Source of the DNA: Elusimicrobiota bacterium
GTDB taxonomy: Bacteria > Elusimicrobiota > Elusimicrobia > UBA1565 > UBA9628
Reading direction: 5' to 3'
Length of the DNA: 60,751 nucleotides
NCBI GenBank assembly: GCA_027327915.1
Contig: DAHVWT010000004.1
Coordinates: 1-60,751 of the forward strand
Positions 51,577-59,661 of this stretch are shown one piece after another. Each line of letters begins with the position of its first letter. Positions within the stretch are counted from its first letter, which is position 1. The position numbers were made by a program, and so were the translations under genes. The notes under the pieces are model-generated. The model made no database searches. It was not told the origin of the DNA and was given only the letters and a program-made list of their open reading frames with translations.

Positions 51577-52284
51577 ATGAATTCAACCGCTAAAAAGATT
51601 CTTCTTGTCGAGGACGAGCGAGACATCCGCCACGCCCTTCAATACAATCTCAAGCGCGAGGGCTATGAAGTCCTCTGCGCCCCGGACGGAAAAGCCGCGC
51701 TCGCGCTTTTCCAAAAGGCAAAGCCCGATTTCATCGTCCTCGACATCATGCTGCCCCACATCGACGGGCTCGAGGTGCTGCGCCAGATCCGCCGCGAGAA
51801 CTCGACTCCCGTGCTCATCCTCACCGCCAAGACCAAGGAGATGGATCGCATCCTGGGTCTTCGCCTCGGCGCGGACGACTACATGGTCAAGCCATTCTCC
51901 GTAGGAGAGCTCCTCGCTCGCATCAACGGCATCCTTCGCCGCTCCTCGACCGTCTCGGACGGCGCCGTCAACGGCGCGCTTTCGATAGGCTCGATGCGGA
52001 TCGATTGGGAGCGCTACGACGTCATGATCTCCGGGCATCCGGCGCAACTCACCCCGAAGGAGTTCGCGCTTCTCAAGCTCTTGATCGACGCCAAGGGCAA
52101 AGTTCTCTCCCGCGAGCACATCCTTGAGAGCGTCTGGGGGCACGACAAGCAGTCCCAGCTCGACACCAGGACCGTCGACCAGCACATCGCCCGCCTGCGG
52201 CGCAAGCTCAAGTCGGAGCGCGAACGCATCACGACGGTCGCCACCGCGGGCTACAAGTTCGTCTCAATTCCCGGGCGTCCGTAA
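51577..52284 (+). CDS. OmpR/PhoB-type response regulator
   Basis: 235 residues. The receiver domain (about 7-120) has the acidic pair E12-D13, phosphoacceptor Asp56 (IVLDIMLP), the conserved T83 region (ILTAK) and Lys105 (YMVKPF). A winged-helix DNA-binding domain follows at about 137-232 (LTPKEFALLKLLIDAKGKVLSREHILESVWG, RTVDQHIARLRRKL). No cognate kinase is adjacent; two kinases lie about 2.5 kb downstream. Its targets cannot be read from the sequence. Confidence 0.93.
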   Translation: MNSTAKKILLVEDERDIRHALQYNLKREGYEVLCAPDGKAALALFQKAKPDFIVLDIMLPHIDGLEVLRQIRRENSTPVLILTAKTKEMDRILGLRLGADDYMVKPFSVGELLARINGILRRSSTVSDGAVNGALSIGSMRIDWERYDVMISGHPAQLTPKEFALLKLLIDAKGKVLSREHILESVWGHDKQSQLDTRTVDQHIARLRRKLKSERERITTVATAGYKFVSIPGRP

Positions 52285-52316
52285 CCGCCTCGTCACGCTC
52301 CCGTCATATCCAAGCC

Positions 52317-52336
52317 GCGCGCCGAGGAAGGCGCGC
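52317..52336 (+). terminator. Hairpin after the response regulator
   Basis: GCGCGCC at 52317-52323 and GGCGCGC at 52330-52336 form a perfect 7-bp stem with a 6-nt loop, 33 nt after the regulator stop. No T-run follows, so a Rho-independent terminator is only partly supported. Confidence 0.4.
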
Positions 52337-52418
52337 GCCCGCGCCGCGGGAGCTTTCTTGACGATAAGTTTACGGCGCCACAATGGTCTTGAACGGGCTT
52401 CGCGCCTACAATGTAGCC

Positions 52419-52772
52419 ATGACGCCCATGACGATCACCCCCCAAGCGACGCAGCCCTCCCTTCCCGCGGGCCCCGTCGCGCTTGAAAGACCGCGGGAAA
52501 ACGAACGCATCACGAGCCCTGTCTACACGTTTCGCGTTGTACTGGGGCCCAAGATCGGCTCTCGCCCCTGTCGGGTGGAGATTCGCATCGACAACGGCGC
52601 CGTCCAGCCCTGCCGCGCCGAGGATGGCGGCTACTGCTATGAGTGGTCGGGCTATAAATCCGGACCGCATCAAGTGTCGGCCCGCGTGAGGACCCCCGAA
52701 GGATTGGTCCTCTCGGCCGCGCCAAGAAATTTTTGGATAGCCTTGGAATCCGGAGTGGCTTCCGACGTCTAA
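52419..52772 (+). CDS. Small Ig-like-fold protein, unknown function
   Basis: 117 residues from ATG 52419; an ATG at 52383 in frame is an alternative. The pattern ITSPVYTFRVVLGPK, VEIRIDNGAVQPCRAEDGGYCYEWSGY, GPHQVSARVRTPEG is a beta sandwich of the Ig/bacterial Big_9-like type often used to bind or cap. Two cysteines lie near residues 56 and 64. No signal peptide. No family named. The strand of ACT genes begins 37 nt downstream. Confidence 0.55.
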   Translation: MTPMTITPQATQPSLPAGPVALERPRENERITSPVYTFRVVLGPKIGSRPCRVEIRIDNGAVQPCRAEDGGYCYEWSGYKSGPHQVSARVRTPEGLVLSAAPRNFWIALESGVASDV

Positions 52773-52809
52773 TCCCCTGAACACCGACGCCGCGCGAAAG
52801 GAGGAATCA

Positions 52810-53247
52810 ATGATGGAACAGAAGATAACGCAGTTCAGCGTGCCCGTGCGAAACCAGCCGGGAACGCTTTTCAGGATGGCGCAGGTCTTATCCGAGGTGG
52901 GCATCAACCTCAGCGGGATCTCATCCCAAACGTTCGGGGAGATGTCCTACATACATTTCCAGGCGGACAAGGATCCGGGGGCGGTGCGCCGGCCGCTCGA
53001 GAACGCCGGCTACCAGGTCTTCGAGAACGCGGCCTTCATCGTGGAATGCCCGATGGATCCCGCGCCGATCCAAAGGATCATCGACAAGCTCGCCGACGAG
53101 GATGTTCGGGTCGTCCGCCTCTATGGGACCTCCGACAAGGGAGAAAGCGCACGTCTTGTCGTGTGCGTGGATCGTCCCGAGAAGGCCCGCGCGGCTTTCA
53201 ACCACATGGGGGTCAAGAGCCGCTCGATGGGGCCCCCAAGCCCCTGA
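52810..53247 (+). CDS. Double-ACT-domain protein 1
   Basis: 145 residues that are two ACT domains and little else (about 5-70: ITQFSVPVRNQPGTLFRMAQVLSEVGINLSGI; about 73-138: AAFIVECPMDPAPIQRIIDKLADEDVRVVRLYG). ACT domains bind amino acids or purines at dimer interfaces. A very strong AAAGGAGG at 52797-52804 precedes the ATG (a second ATG at 52813 is possible), implying high expression. A paralogue follows. No enzyme domain is attached, so it is a stand-alone sensor or a small-molecule buffer. Confidence 0.85.
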   Translation: MMEQKITQFSVPVRNQPGTLFRMAQVLSEVGINLSGISSQTFGEMSYIHFQADKDPGAVRRPLENAGYQVFENAAFIVECPMDPAPIQRIIDKLADEDVRVVRLYGTSDKGESARLVVCVDRPEKARAAFNHMGVKSRSMGPPSP

Positions 53248-53300
53248 GGGAAAGCGCGAGGTTTTCAACAGTCCAGACAAGGAGCCAAAAGGAGAAGACT

Positions 53301-53726
53301 ATGATCCGACAAAAAGTAACCCAGTATTGCGTGCCGATGCCCAACGACATCGCCTCGATCTCGCGTCTCGCGAAAGTTTTGAGCGAGGAGCAAATCGGCG
53401 TGGCCGGGCTCATGGCCGAGAGATATTCCGATATTTCGGTCGTCACCTTCCTCACCGAGGAGGAGACCAAGCCCGTCCGGAGCGCCCTCGAGAGCGCCGG
53501 TTTCAAGGTTTTCGAGAGGCCAGCCTTCCTGCTGGACATCCCCAATCATCCCGGGGAGATTTCCGGATTGGCCAAATGCCTGGCCGACGAGGACATCAAT
53601 ATCGAAAGCATCTACGGCACGACGAATGCGGCCGGGGCCGCCAAGCTCGTTCTCGCGGTCGACCAGATCGACAAGGCGCAGACGGCGCTCGGCAAGTACG
53701 TGGAGAAGGCGCGCGTGGCCGCTTAA
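53301..53726 (+). CDS. Double-ACT-domain protein 2
   Basis: 141 residues with the same two-ACT layout as the preceding protein (KVTQYCVPMPNDIASISRLAKVLSEEQIGVAGL, then AFLLDIPNHPGEISGLAKCLADEDINIESIYG). The two are clear paralogues and differ most in the N-terminal ligand-loop region, so they may bind different ligands. AAAAGGAG at 53287-53294 lies 6 nt before the ATG. A gap with a long hairpin follows. Confidence 0.85.
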   Translation: MIRQKVTQYCVPMPNDIASISRLAKVLSEEQIGVAGLMAERYSDISVVTFLTEEETKPVRSALESAGFKVFERPAFLLDIPNHPGEISGLAKCLADEDINIESIYGTTNAAGAAKLVLAVDQIDKAQTALGKYVEKARVAA

Positions 53727-53735
53727 GACCCCTTT

Positions 53736-53784
53736 GTCCCCGCGGCGCCCGGCGTCCGCCGCACGGCGCCTGCGCCGCGGGGAC
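53736..53784 (+). terminator. Strong 13-bp hairpin between ACT and YtxH genes
   Basis: GTCCCCGCGGCGC at 53736-53748 and its exact reverse complement at 53772-53784 flank a 23-nt loop that can itself pair in part. It sits 9 nt after the second ACT stop. No T-run follows, so it may end transcription with Rho, stabilise the mRNA 3' end or mark a repeat family. Confidence 0.55.
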
Positions 53785-53819
53785 CCTGGAAGGAATCTAC
53801 CTACTAAAGGAGGAAATCT

Positions 53820-54092
53820 ATGGAAATCGAGGATACGAGAAGCAAGGAGGAGCGAACCAGCTCATGGCCGGCGTTCCTGGCGGGAACCGTGGCGGGAGTC
53901 GTCCTGGGCATGCTCTACGCGCCGGCGTCGGGAGACGAAAACCGCCGCAAACTCTCCCATTGGCTCAGGGAGAAGCGGGAGCAGGGAAAGGAAGCCATCA
54001 ACAGCTTCCGGAAGGAGCCCGTCGAGAGCTCCTCCGGATTGGAGCGACGCTCGCACAGGGATTCCGGCAAGGAAGCCCTCACGAGCCACTGA
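53820..54092 (+). CDS. YtxH-like small membrane protein
   Basis: 90 residues. One membrane segment (about 15-33, FLAGTVAGVVLGMLYAPASG) followed by a charged helix, the standard YtxH pattern in which the segment ends at a YAPxSGxE motif. Homologues are general stress proteins of unknown mechanism. AAAGGAGGA near 53807 is a strong ribosome binding site. The next gene is separated by another hairpin. Confidence 0.75.
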   Translation: MEIEDTRSKEERTSSWPAFLAGTVAGVVLGMLYAPASGDENRRKLSHWLREKREQGKEAINSFRKEPVESSSGLERRSHRDSGKEALTSH

Positions 54093-54111
54093 TGTTGACG
54101 TCAGCGCTGCC

Positions 54112-54154
54112 GGGCGGGTCCGGGAAACGGCGTACGGGCTTTTCGGACCCGCCC
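54112..54154 (+). terminator. 11-bp hairpin between YtxH and next gene
   Basis: GGGCGGGTCCG at 54112-54122 pairs perfectly with CGGACCCGCCC at 54144-54154 around a 21-nt loop. It ends 2 nt before the GGAGG of the next gene, so it could act on termination or on access to that ribosome binding site. No T-run. Confidence 0.5.
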
Positions 54155-54165
54155 CCGGAGGTCAA

Positions 54166-54645
54166 ATGTTGGCGATGAATCCGCCGATCTTATCGAGCTG
54201 CCCCGCGATGCCCATGGCGGCTTTAAGGAAGCGAGAGGCCGTGGTCTTGGGTCTCCGGCACGTGCTTGACATCGCGGAAGCGCAAATTTCCGTTTCCGCG
54301 TTCTGCCGCTCCCTGGGCCTCTCCCCGGAGGAAAGCTGGAGCCTCAAGCTTCTGGTTCACGACATCGCCGATTTCCTGTTTGGCCGCCGCCATGCGGGCG
54401 CCCGGCTCCTCCTGCGCGACATATCGAGCCACCGCGCCGTGGGGATGGAGCTCGTTATCGATCTGGGCGGGGAGTGCGTGGAGGAGGAAAGCGCGGGACA
54501 GGCGCGCTGCTTGCGCGTTTTATGCGATGTCGTCTCCAGCGTCATGAGCCGCTGCCGCATCGCGGGCGAGGCGCGGCTCGTGGCCCGCCGTTGGGCCAAA
54601 AGCGGCAGGGCCCGAAGCCGAAGGCCGCCCGAAGAGCTACAATAG
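54166..54645 (+). CDS. Possible degenerate HATPase-fold (RsbT/RsbW-like) protein
   Basis: 159 residues from ATG 54166, preceded by a good GGAGG. The segment from about 40 to 110 (SAFCRSLGLSPEESWSLKLLVHDIADFLF ... RAVGMELVIDLGG) resembles the N-box region of RsbT/RsbW-type anti-sigma ATPases, but the usual asparagine is replaced by aspartate and the second glycine box is reduced. ATP binding is therefore doubtful. It precedes two histidine kinases, which suggests signalling. This family link is tentative. Confidence 0.5.
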   Translation: MLAMNPPILSSCPAMPMAALRKREAVVLGLRHVLDIAEAQISVSAFCRSLGLSPEESWSLKLLVHDIADFLFGRRHAGARLLLRDISSHRAVGMELVIDLGGECVEEESAGQARCLRVLCDVVSSVMSRCRIAGEARLVARRWAKSGRARSRRPPEELQ

Positions 54646-54667
54646 AAAACGTCCCGGACGACTCCCC

Positions 54668-55834
54668 ATGACGCCTTCCCTCGTTTACGCCGTCGCCGTC
54701 CCCTATGTCCTTCTTGCCCTGCTGGCGGCGGAGCGTTGGCGCACCCGCGCGGCCTTGCGACGCCGGTCGCAAGAGGAACACAAGCTCTTTTTCGAGACGA
54801 ATCCCGTCCCCATGTGGGTCTACGACGAGGGGAGCCGCGTCCTTCTTGACGCCAATGACGCGTTTGTCGAGCTTTTCGGCTATAGGCGCGCGGAACTCCT
54901 GCGCATGACGGTTGACGAACTCGCCGTGGCGCCCCATGGCGAGTTTCTCCATGTCCTCCATCCAGACCCCAAGGCGGACTCGATGCGGCTTTACCGGCGC
55001 AAGGACGGAGGCGTACGAGAACTGTGGATCGACGAGCATGCCGTCCCTTACGAGGGCAGGCCGTCGGCGCGACTCGTTCTTGCCCGGGACGTCACGGAAT
55101 ACAGGCGGTCCCGACGGCAGCTTGCCTCCATGGCGCGGGAACTCGAGCGCTCCAACAAGGATTTGGAGGAATTCGCCTACGCGGCCTCCCACGACCTTCA
55201 GGAGCCGCTGCGTAAAATCTCCAACTTCACGGATCTCCTGGACGAGCGCTGCGGCCGCACGCTCGACGCGGACTCCCGGCTTTATCTCAACCGCATCAAG
55301 AGCGGAGCCGAGCGCCTGCATGGCATGATCGACGACCTTCTCCGCTACGCCCGCCTTTCTCGCCAAGCTCCCTCATCCACGAACCATCGGCTCTCTCCGA
55401 TGGGAGAGATTTTCGATGAGGTCATCGACGATTTCCGCCCGATCCTCGCCGATACGTCGGGGAAGGTGACCCGAGACGAGCTCCCCGCGGTCGCGGCCGA
55501 CCCGGTGCTCATGCGCCAACTCCTGAGAAATCTTTTGTCGAACGCCATCAAATTCCGCTCGGAGAGTCCGCCGCGCGTTCATCTCGCCTGCAAGGCCGAC
55601 GGCGCGGGAGCGACGTTTTGCTTGCAGGACAACGGCATCGGCATCGACCCCGATCAGAAAGACGGGCTCTTTCGGATTTTCAAGAGGCTTCATCCCCGCG
55701 ACAAATACCCCGGGGCCGGATTGGGGCTGGCCCTCTGCAAGAAGATCGTCGAACGCCACGGCGGCGCCATTTGGATTGAGTCGAAGCCGGCGAGCGGGAC
55801 CACCTTCTATTTCACCTTGGCCCTTCCTTCGTGA
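54668..55834 (+). CDS. PAS-domain sensor histidine kinase
   Basis: 388 residues. A membrane segment near the N-terminus (about 5-21), one PAS domain (about 38-145: FETNPVPMWVYDE, DANDAFVELFGYRRAELL), then the dimerisation helix with His175 in YAASHDLQEPLRKI and an ATP-binding domain with N-box LLRNLLSNAIKF, DNGIGID and GAGLGLALCKKI. The SHDLQEPLR H-box is the type seen in phytochrome-like kinases. Its stop overlaps the next kinase by one base. Confidence 0.92.
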   Translation: MTPSLVYAVAVPYVLLALLAAERWRTRAALRRRSQEEHKLFFETNPVPMWVYDEGSRVLLDANDAFVELFGYRRAELLRMTVDELAVAPHGEFLHVLHPDPKADSMRLYRRKDGGVRELWIDEHAVPYEGRPSARLVLARDVTEYRRSRRQLASMARELERSNKDLEEFAYAASHDLQEPLRKISNFTDLLDERCGRTLDADSRLYLNRIKSGAERLHGMIDDLLRYARLSRQAPSSTNHRLSPMGEIFDEVIDDFRPILADTSGKVTRDELPAVAADPVLMRQLLRNLLSNAIKFRSESPPRVHLACKADGAGATFCLQDNGIGIDPDQKDGLFRIFKRLHPRDKYPGAGLGLALCKKIVERHGGAIWIESKPASGTTFYFTLALPS

Positions 55835-56937
55835 TGGCCGCCCCGATCCGCATCCTTCTCGTCGAGGACGACCAGGAGGACGCGGAATATCTCACGGCGC
55901 TCCTCGCTCGCGCCGACGGCGTCCAGTTCGAGATCGAGCGCACCGACCGCCTTTCCGCCGCGCTGACGGCCGCGCCCCGAACACGCCCCGATGTCGTTCT
56001 TCTCGACCTCACTCTGCCGGACGCCCAGGGGCTCAAGACGGTGAGACGCGCCCGCCTGGGCTTCGGGTCGGTCCCCTTCCTTGTCCTCACGGGCATTCAC
56101 GACGAAACCCTTGGGGTCGAAGCCGTTCAGGAAGGCGCCCAGGATTACCTCGTCAAGGACAAGCTCGAAACCGGCCTCATCGTCCGGGCCATCCTCTACG
56201 CCATCGAGCGCCGCCGGGCGAGCGACGAGGCCGCCACCCTCCGGCAGCGGGAGGCCCTGCAGAGGGAATTCGTCGCCAACGTCTCCCACGAGCTTCGGAC
56301 GCCCTTGACGGCGATCAAGGCCTCGCTGGAATCCTTGCGCCGCGGCGGCTTGTCGGACCCGCAGGCAAGAGAGCGCTTCATCGACGCGATCGAACGCCAG
56401 ACCGAGCACCTCGCCAGGCTCGTCGAAGAGCTGCTCGCCGTCGCGACCCTCGAATCGGAGGGCCTCCGCGCCAATCCGAAGGCTCTCGAGTTGGGGACCG
56501 TCATTCGCCAGATCCTCGATGACTTCGCCTCCAAGGCGGCGGCCGCCAAGGTCTCCCTTTCGGCGGAGGGGGGCTTCGACAGTCTGAAGGTCTGGGCCGA
56601 TCCCGACCATCTCGCCGAAATACTGCATAACCTGACGGAGAACGCCATCAAGTACAATAAGCCCGGGGGAAACGTCCGCATCTCCGCCCAGGAGTCGGAC
56701 GGCGTGGTTGAAGTCACGGTGTCCGATACGGGAGCCGGAATCGCCGAGGACGAGATCCCTCTCCTTTTCACGCCCTTCCATCGCACCCGTTACGCGACCG
56801 CCAAGAATATCTCGGGGACGGGGCTCGGACTGTCGATCACCAAGCGAGCGGTCGAGCGCAATGGCGGGCGCCTATGGTTTGAAAGCGATCCGGGCGAAGG
56901 TTCCCATTTCCACTTCACGATTCCCAAGGCGCCTTGA
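55834..56937 (+). CDS. Receiver-histidine kinase (REC N-terminal, HK C-terminal)
   Basis: 367 residues. The order is reversed from a normal hybrid kinase: a receiver domain first (E11-D12-D13, phosphoacceptor Asp58 in LLDLTLP, Lys108 in YLVKD), then a kinase core with His152 (VSHELRTPLTAI), N-box HNLTENAIKYN, DTGAGIAEDE and SGTGLGLSITKRAV. It can receive phosphate from a partner and then control its own kinase activity. The preceding PAS kinase, coupled by one base, is the obvious partner. A GTG one codon upstream is an alternative start. Confidence 0.92.
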   Translation: MAAPIRILLVEDDQEDAEYLTALLARADGVQFEIERTDRLSAALTAAPRTRPDVVLLDLTLPDAQGLKTVRRARLGFGSVPFLVLTGIHDETLGVEAVQEGAQDYLVKDKLETGLIVRAILYAIERRRASDEAATLRQREALQREFVANVSHELRTPLTAIKASLESLRRGGLSDPQARERFIDAIERQTEHLARLVEELLAVATLESEGLRANPKALELGTVIRQILDDFASKAAAAKVSLSAEGGFDSLKVWADPDHLAEILHNLTENAIKYNKPGGNVRISAQESDGVVEVTVSDTGAGIAEDEIPLLFTPFHRTRYATAKNISGTGLGLSITKRAVERNGGRLWFESDPGEGSHFHFTIPKAP

Positions 56938-56944
56938 CAGGCTC

Positions 56945-57676
56945 TTAGGCGAAGCGGATGTCGGCGATCAGGGGCAGGTGGTCGGAGGCATCGCGGACCG
57001 ACTGGTCCCACCCCCGCGCAAGCCGGGACAAGACGACGTCGCCGCGCCAATAAAACGCGTCCAAGGCGCCCACCGGGGCAAAGGCGGGGAACGTCGAGAG
57101 CCGGCCCCCGGGGCTGCGGAAGCCCTCCTTCGCGAGAACTCGGCGTCCCAGGCTTCCCCAAAGATCATTGAAGTCGCCCCCGACGACGACGGGCGCGCGC
57201 CGGTCCAATCTCGAAAGCGGCCCGCTCTTTAAAAAACGACGCAGCTGAAGCCGCCGCTCAAAGCCGGAAAGTCCTAGGTGGAGATTGTAGATATGGATGG
57301 TGCGCGAGCGTCCGTGGGCCGAACGGATCCGCAGGCGGGCGTGAATCGCCGCACGGCGCTTTTTGAGCGGGATCGTCAAGTCGATGAGCCCCGCATCAAT
57401 GATCGGATGGCGGCTCAGGATCGCGTTGCCGTAGCGGCTGCCGTCCCATTTCCTGGTGTGGGCGACGAAATGGCTGTAACGGCAGCCGAGGCGCTCGCTC
57501 AGGATGCTGACTTGCCGGGAGAATTGCCCCGCGCCATCGGGCTCCGCCACTTCCTGGAGCAGGGCGACATCGGGATGAAAGCCGGCGATGGCATCCGCGA
57601 CCCGCAAGGGATCGCAACGGCGATCAAGACCGCCGACACATTTATGGATGTTGTACGTCACAAGCCGCAGCTGCAT
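56945..57676 (-). CDS. Endonuclease/exonuclease/phosphatase family protein
   Basis: 243 residues from ATG 57676. EEP-fold motifs: LVTYNIHKCVGG (Asn for metal/substrate), ALLQEVAE (metal Glu), IYNLHLG, GGDFNDLWG and ASDHLPLI (catalytic His). Members cut nucleic acids, phospholipids or inositol phosphates; the substrate is not clear. It converges with the REC-kinase gene. The frame extends upstream, but that part lies above the promoter start site, so 57676 is preferred. Confidence 0.85.
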   Translation of the reverse strand: MQLRLVTYNIHKCVGGLDRRCDPLRVADAIAGFHPDVALLQEVAEPDGAGQFSRQVSILSERLGCRYSHFVAHTRKWDGSRYGNAILSRHPIIDAGLIDLTIPLKKRRAAIHARLRIRSAHGRSRTIHIYNLHLGLSGFERRLQLRRFLKSGPLSRLDRRAPVVVGGDFNDLWGSLGRRVLAKEGFRSPGGRLSTFPAFAPVGALDAFYWRGDVVLSRLARGWDQSVRDASDHLPLIADIRFA

Positions 57677-57713
57677 GGCCGATTCGTAAGAAAGATAATC
57701 GTACGACGCGTTA

Positions 57714-57742
57714 AGTATAAGCCCGGAACATCCCCGCGTCAA
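57714..57742 (-). promoter_or_regulatory. Promoter of the EEP-family gene
   Basis: On the minus strand TTGACG (57742-57737), a 17-nt spacer and TATACT (57719-57714). Transcription would begin near 57707, giving a leader of about 30 nt to the ATG at 57676. Confidence 0.6.
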
Positions 57743-57810
57743 CGCCTCCTTGGAGGAGATTTTGTATCCTTATTTAAAGGAATGTCCCTCTCGGCCCCGT
57801 CGAAGGCATC

Positions 57811-59661
57811 GTGAGCATCGCCGAACAAACGCATCCCGCCAAGACCTGGCGCGAGAAAATCGCCGAGTTCTTCGAAGCCCTCAAAAACGTCCCCAAGGCC
57901 TTCCGCCTTCTTTGGGAGGCGGATCCCTGGAGCGCCACGGGAATGGGAGCGATCGTGCTCGTAAGCTCGGCCCTGCCCGTCTCGCAGGCCTGGACGACCC
58001 GGCTCATCATCGACGGGGTCCTCAGGGCGTGGCGCTCGCACGCGGCGCCCCTAGAGGGGCTCGGGCAGGTGGCGCCCTACCTCTTCTTCCAATTCGGGCT
58101 CATCCTGGCGGGCTCGCTCACGGGCCAACTGCGCTCCCTGACGGACCGCTTTATCTCGCTGAAGCTGGGCCGGCTCATCACCGTCCGCGTGGTCGGTAAG
58201 GCGATCTCCCTCGAGGCGCGCTGGTTCGAGGATCCTTCCTTCTACGACAAAATGCAGATCGTCCGCCGCCAGTCCGAATTTCGCGCCCACGCGATCGTCA
58301 CCCACGGGTTTCTTCTCGTCCAGAACGCCCTCAGCCTCCTGTCCTTTCTCGTCGTGCTCGTCGCCTTCAGCCCCTGGGTGGCCCTCCTTCTCTTCACGGC
58401 CGGGATCCCGACCTTCCTCATTCAGTGCCGCTACAGCAGCCTGAGCTTCCGTCTGGAGACTTGGCGCGCGCCCGAGACCCGCAGCATGGCCTATTTGGAG
58501 CAGCTCCTCACGCAGGACAGTTCGGTCAAGGAAGTCAAGCTCTTCGGACTGGGCAAGCCGCTTCTCGACCGCCATGACGGCCTCTTCTGGAAGACCTTCC
58601 GCGAGGACTCCGCCCTCGCCAAGAGCCGCTCCGCGAAGTCCTTGGGCTGGGGCATCTTGTCGACCCTCTCCTACTTCGCGGCCTATGCCTACTCCATCTA
58701 CGAGACCGTGCTGGGGCGCATCACGCTCGGCAAGATGACGCTTTACACGACGCTCTTTAGCCAAAGCCAGGGCGCCTTCAACGGGATGCTCGACAACCTG
58801 GGAAACTTCTACGAAAACGGCCTCTTTCTCAACGACCTCTTCGACTTTTTGGACCTCGAGTCGAAAGTCGAGGTGCTCGACTCCAGCACCCGCCCCGCGG
58901 AGGATCCCCACCGCGGACTCGAGTTCAAGAATGTCTGGTTCCGCTACCCCGGGAATTCCGAGTGGGCGCTTCAGGACTTCTCTCTCTCCATTCGTCCCGC
59001 GGAAAAGCTCGCGCTCGTCGGTCCGAACGGTTCCGGCAAGACCACCCTCATCAAGCTCCTCACCCGCCTTCATGAGCCGACGAGAGGGGATATCTACTAC
59101 CGCGGCGTCAACTTGAAGTATTTCTCGCCCGAAGAGATTCACCGCCGTGTCGGCGCCATCTTCCAGGATTTCGTCCGCTACCATATGACCCTGCGCGAGA
59201 ATATCGGTTTCGGCTCCATTGAAGACCTGGCGGATTCCTCCCGCATCGAGGATGCCGCCAAGGAGTCCGGGGCGGCCGCCTTCGCGCGGACCCTCCCCAA
59301 GGGCTACGACAGCGTCCTGGGCCGCTGGTTCGACGCCGGCGTCGAGCTCTCCGGCGGCCAATGGCAGAAGATCGCCATCGCGCGCTCCTTCATGAGCCGG
59401 GGCGAGATTCTCGTCCTCGACGAGCCGACGGCCTCTCTGGACGCGGAGGCGGAGCACGAGATTTTCAAGCGCTTCCGGGAGCTCTCCCGGCTCAAGATCG
59501 CGATCCTCGTGAGCCACCGATTCAGCACGGTGCGCTCCGCGGACCGTATCGCGGTGCTGCGCGCCGGGCGTCTGGAGGAGCTCGGCGCCCACGACGAACT
59601 CCTCGCCCGGCGCGGGCTCTATGCCGAGCTCTTCGAGCTTCAGGCCCAAGGATACCGATGA
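57811..59661 (+). CDS. ABC exporter (membrane and ATPase domains fused)
   Basis: 616 residues, half-transporter. The membrane domain has six segments within about 45-345 (ISLEARWFEDPSFYDKMQ is a coupling-helix region typical of peptide/lipid exporters). The ATPase follows at about 370-605: Walker A GPNGSGKTT, Q-loop IFQD, signature ELSGGQWQKIAIAR, Walker B ILVLDEPTASLD and switch His in VSHRFSTV. It should form a homodimer. Cargo unknown. GTG start at 57811; its end forms ATGA with a receiver gene. Confidence 0.92.
   Translation: MSIAEQTHPAKTWREKIAEFFEALKNVPKAFRLLWEADPWSATGMGAIVLVSSALPVSQAWTTRLIIDGVLRAWRSHAAPLEGLGQVAPYLFFQFGLILAGSLTGQLRSLTDRFISLKLGRLITVRVVGKAISLEARWFEDPSFYDKMQIVRRQSEFRAHAIVTHGFLLVQNALSLLSFLVVLVAFSPWVALLLFTAGIPTFLIQCRYSSLSFRLETWRAPETRSMAYLEQLLTQDSSVKEVKLFGLGKPLLDRHDGLFWKTFREDSALAKSRSAKSLGWGILSTLSYFAAYAYSIYETVLGRITLGKMTLYTTLFSQSQGAFNGMLDNLGNFYENGLFLNDLFDFLDLESKVEVLDSSTRPAEDPHRGLEFKNVWFRYPGNSEWALQDFSLSIRPAEKLALVGPNGSGKTTLIKLLTRLHEPTRGDIYYRGVNLKYFSPEEIHRRVGAIFQDFVRYHMTLRENIGFGSIEDLADSSRIEDAAKESGAAAFARTLPKGYDSVLGRWFDAGVELSGGQWQKIAIARSFMSRGEILVLDEPTASLDAEAEHEIFKRFRELSRLKIAILVSHRFSTVRSADRIAVLRAGRLEELGAHDELLARRGLYAELFELQAQGYR

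Noticed and set aside
53626-54165. Upstream extension of the HATPase-like protein frame
   Set aside because: It runs antiphase through the ACT and YtxH genes; GGAGG and ATG 54166 define a better start.
58051-59649. A 532-codon minus-strand open frame
   Set aside because: It is the complement of the ABC exporter gene, whose motifs are all intact on the plus strand.
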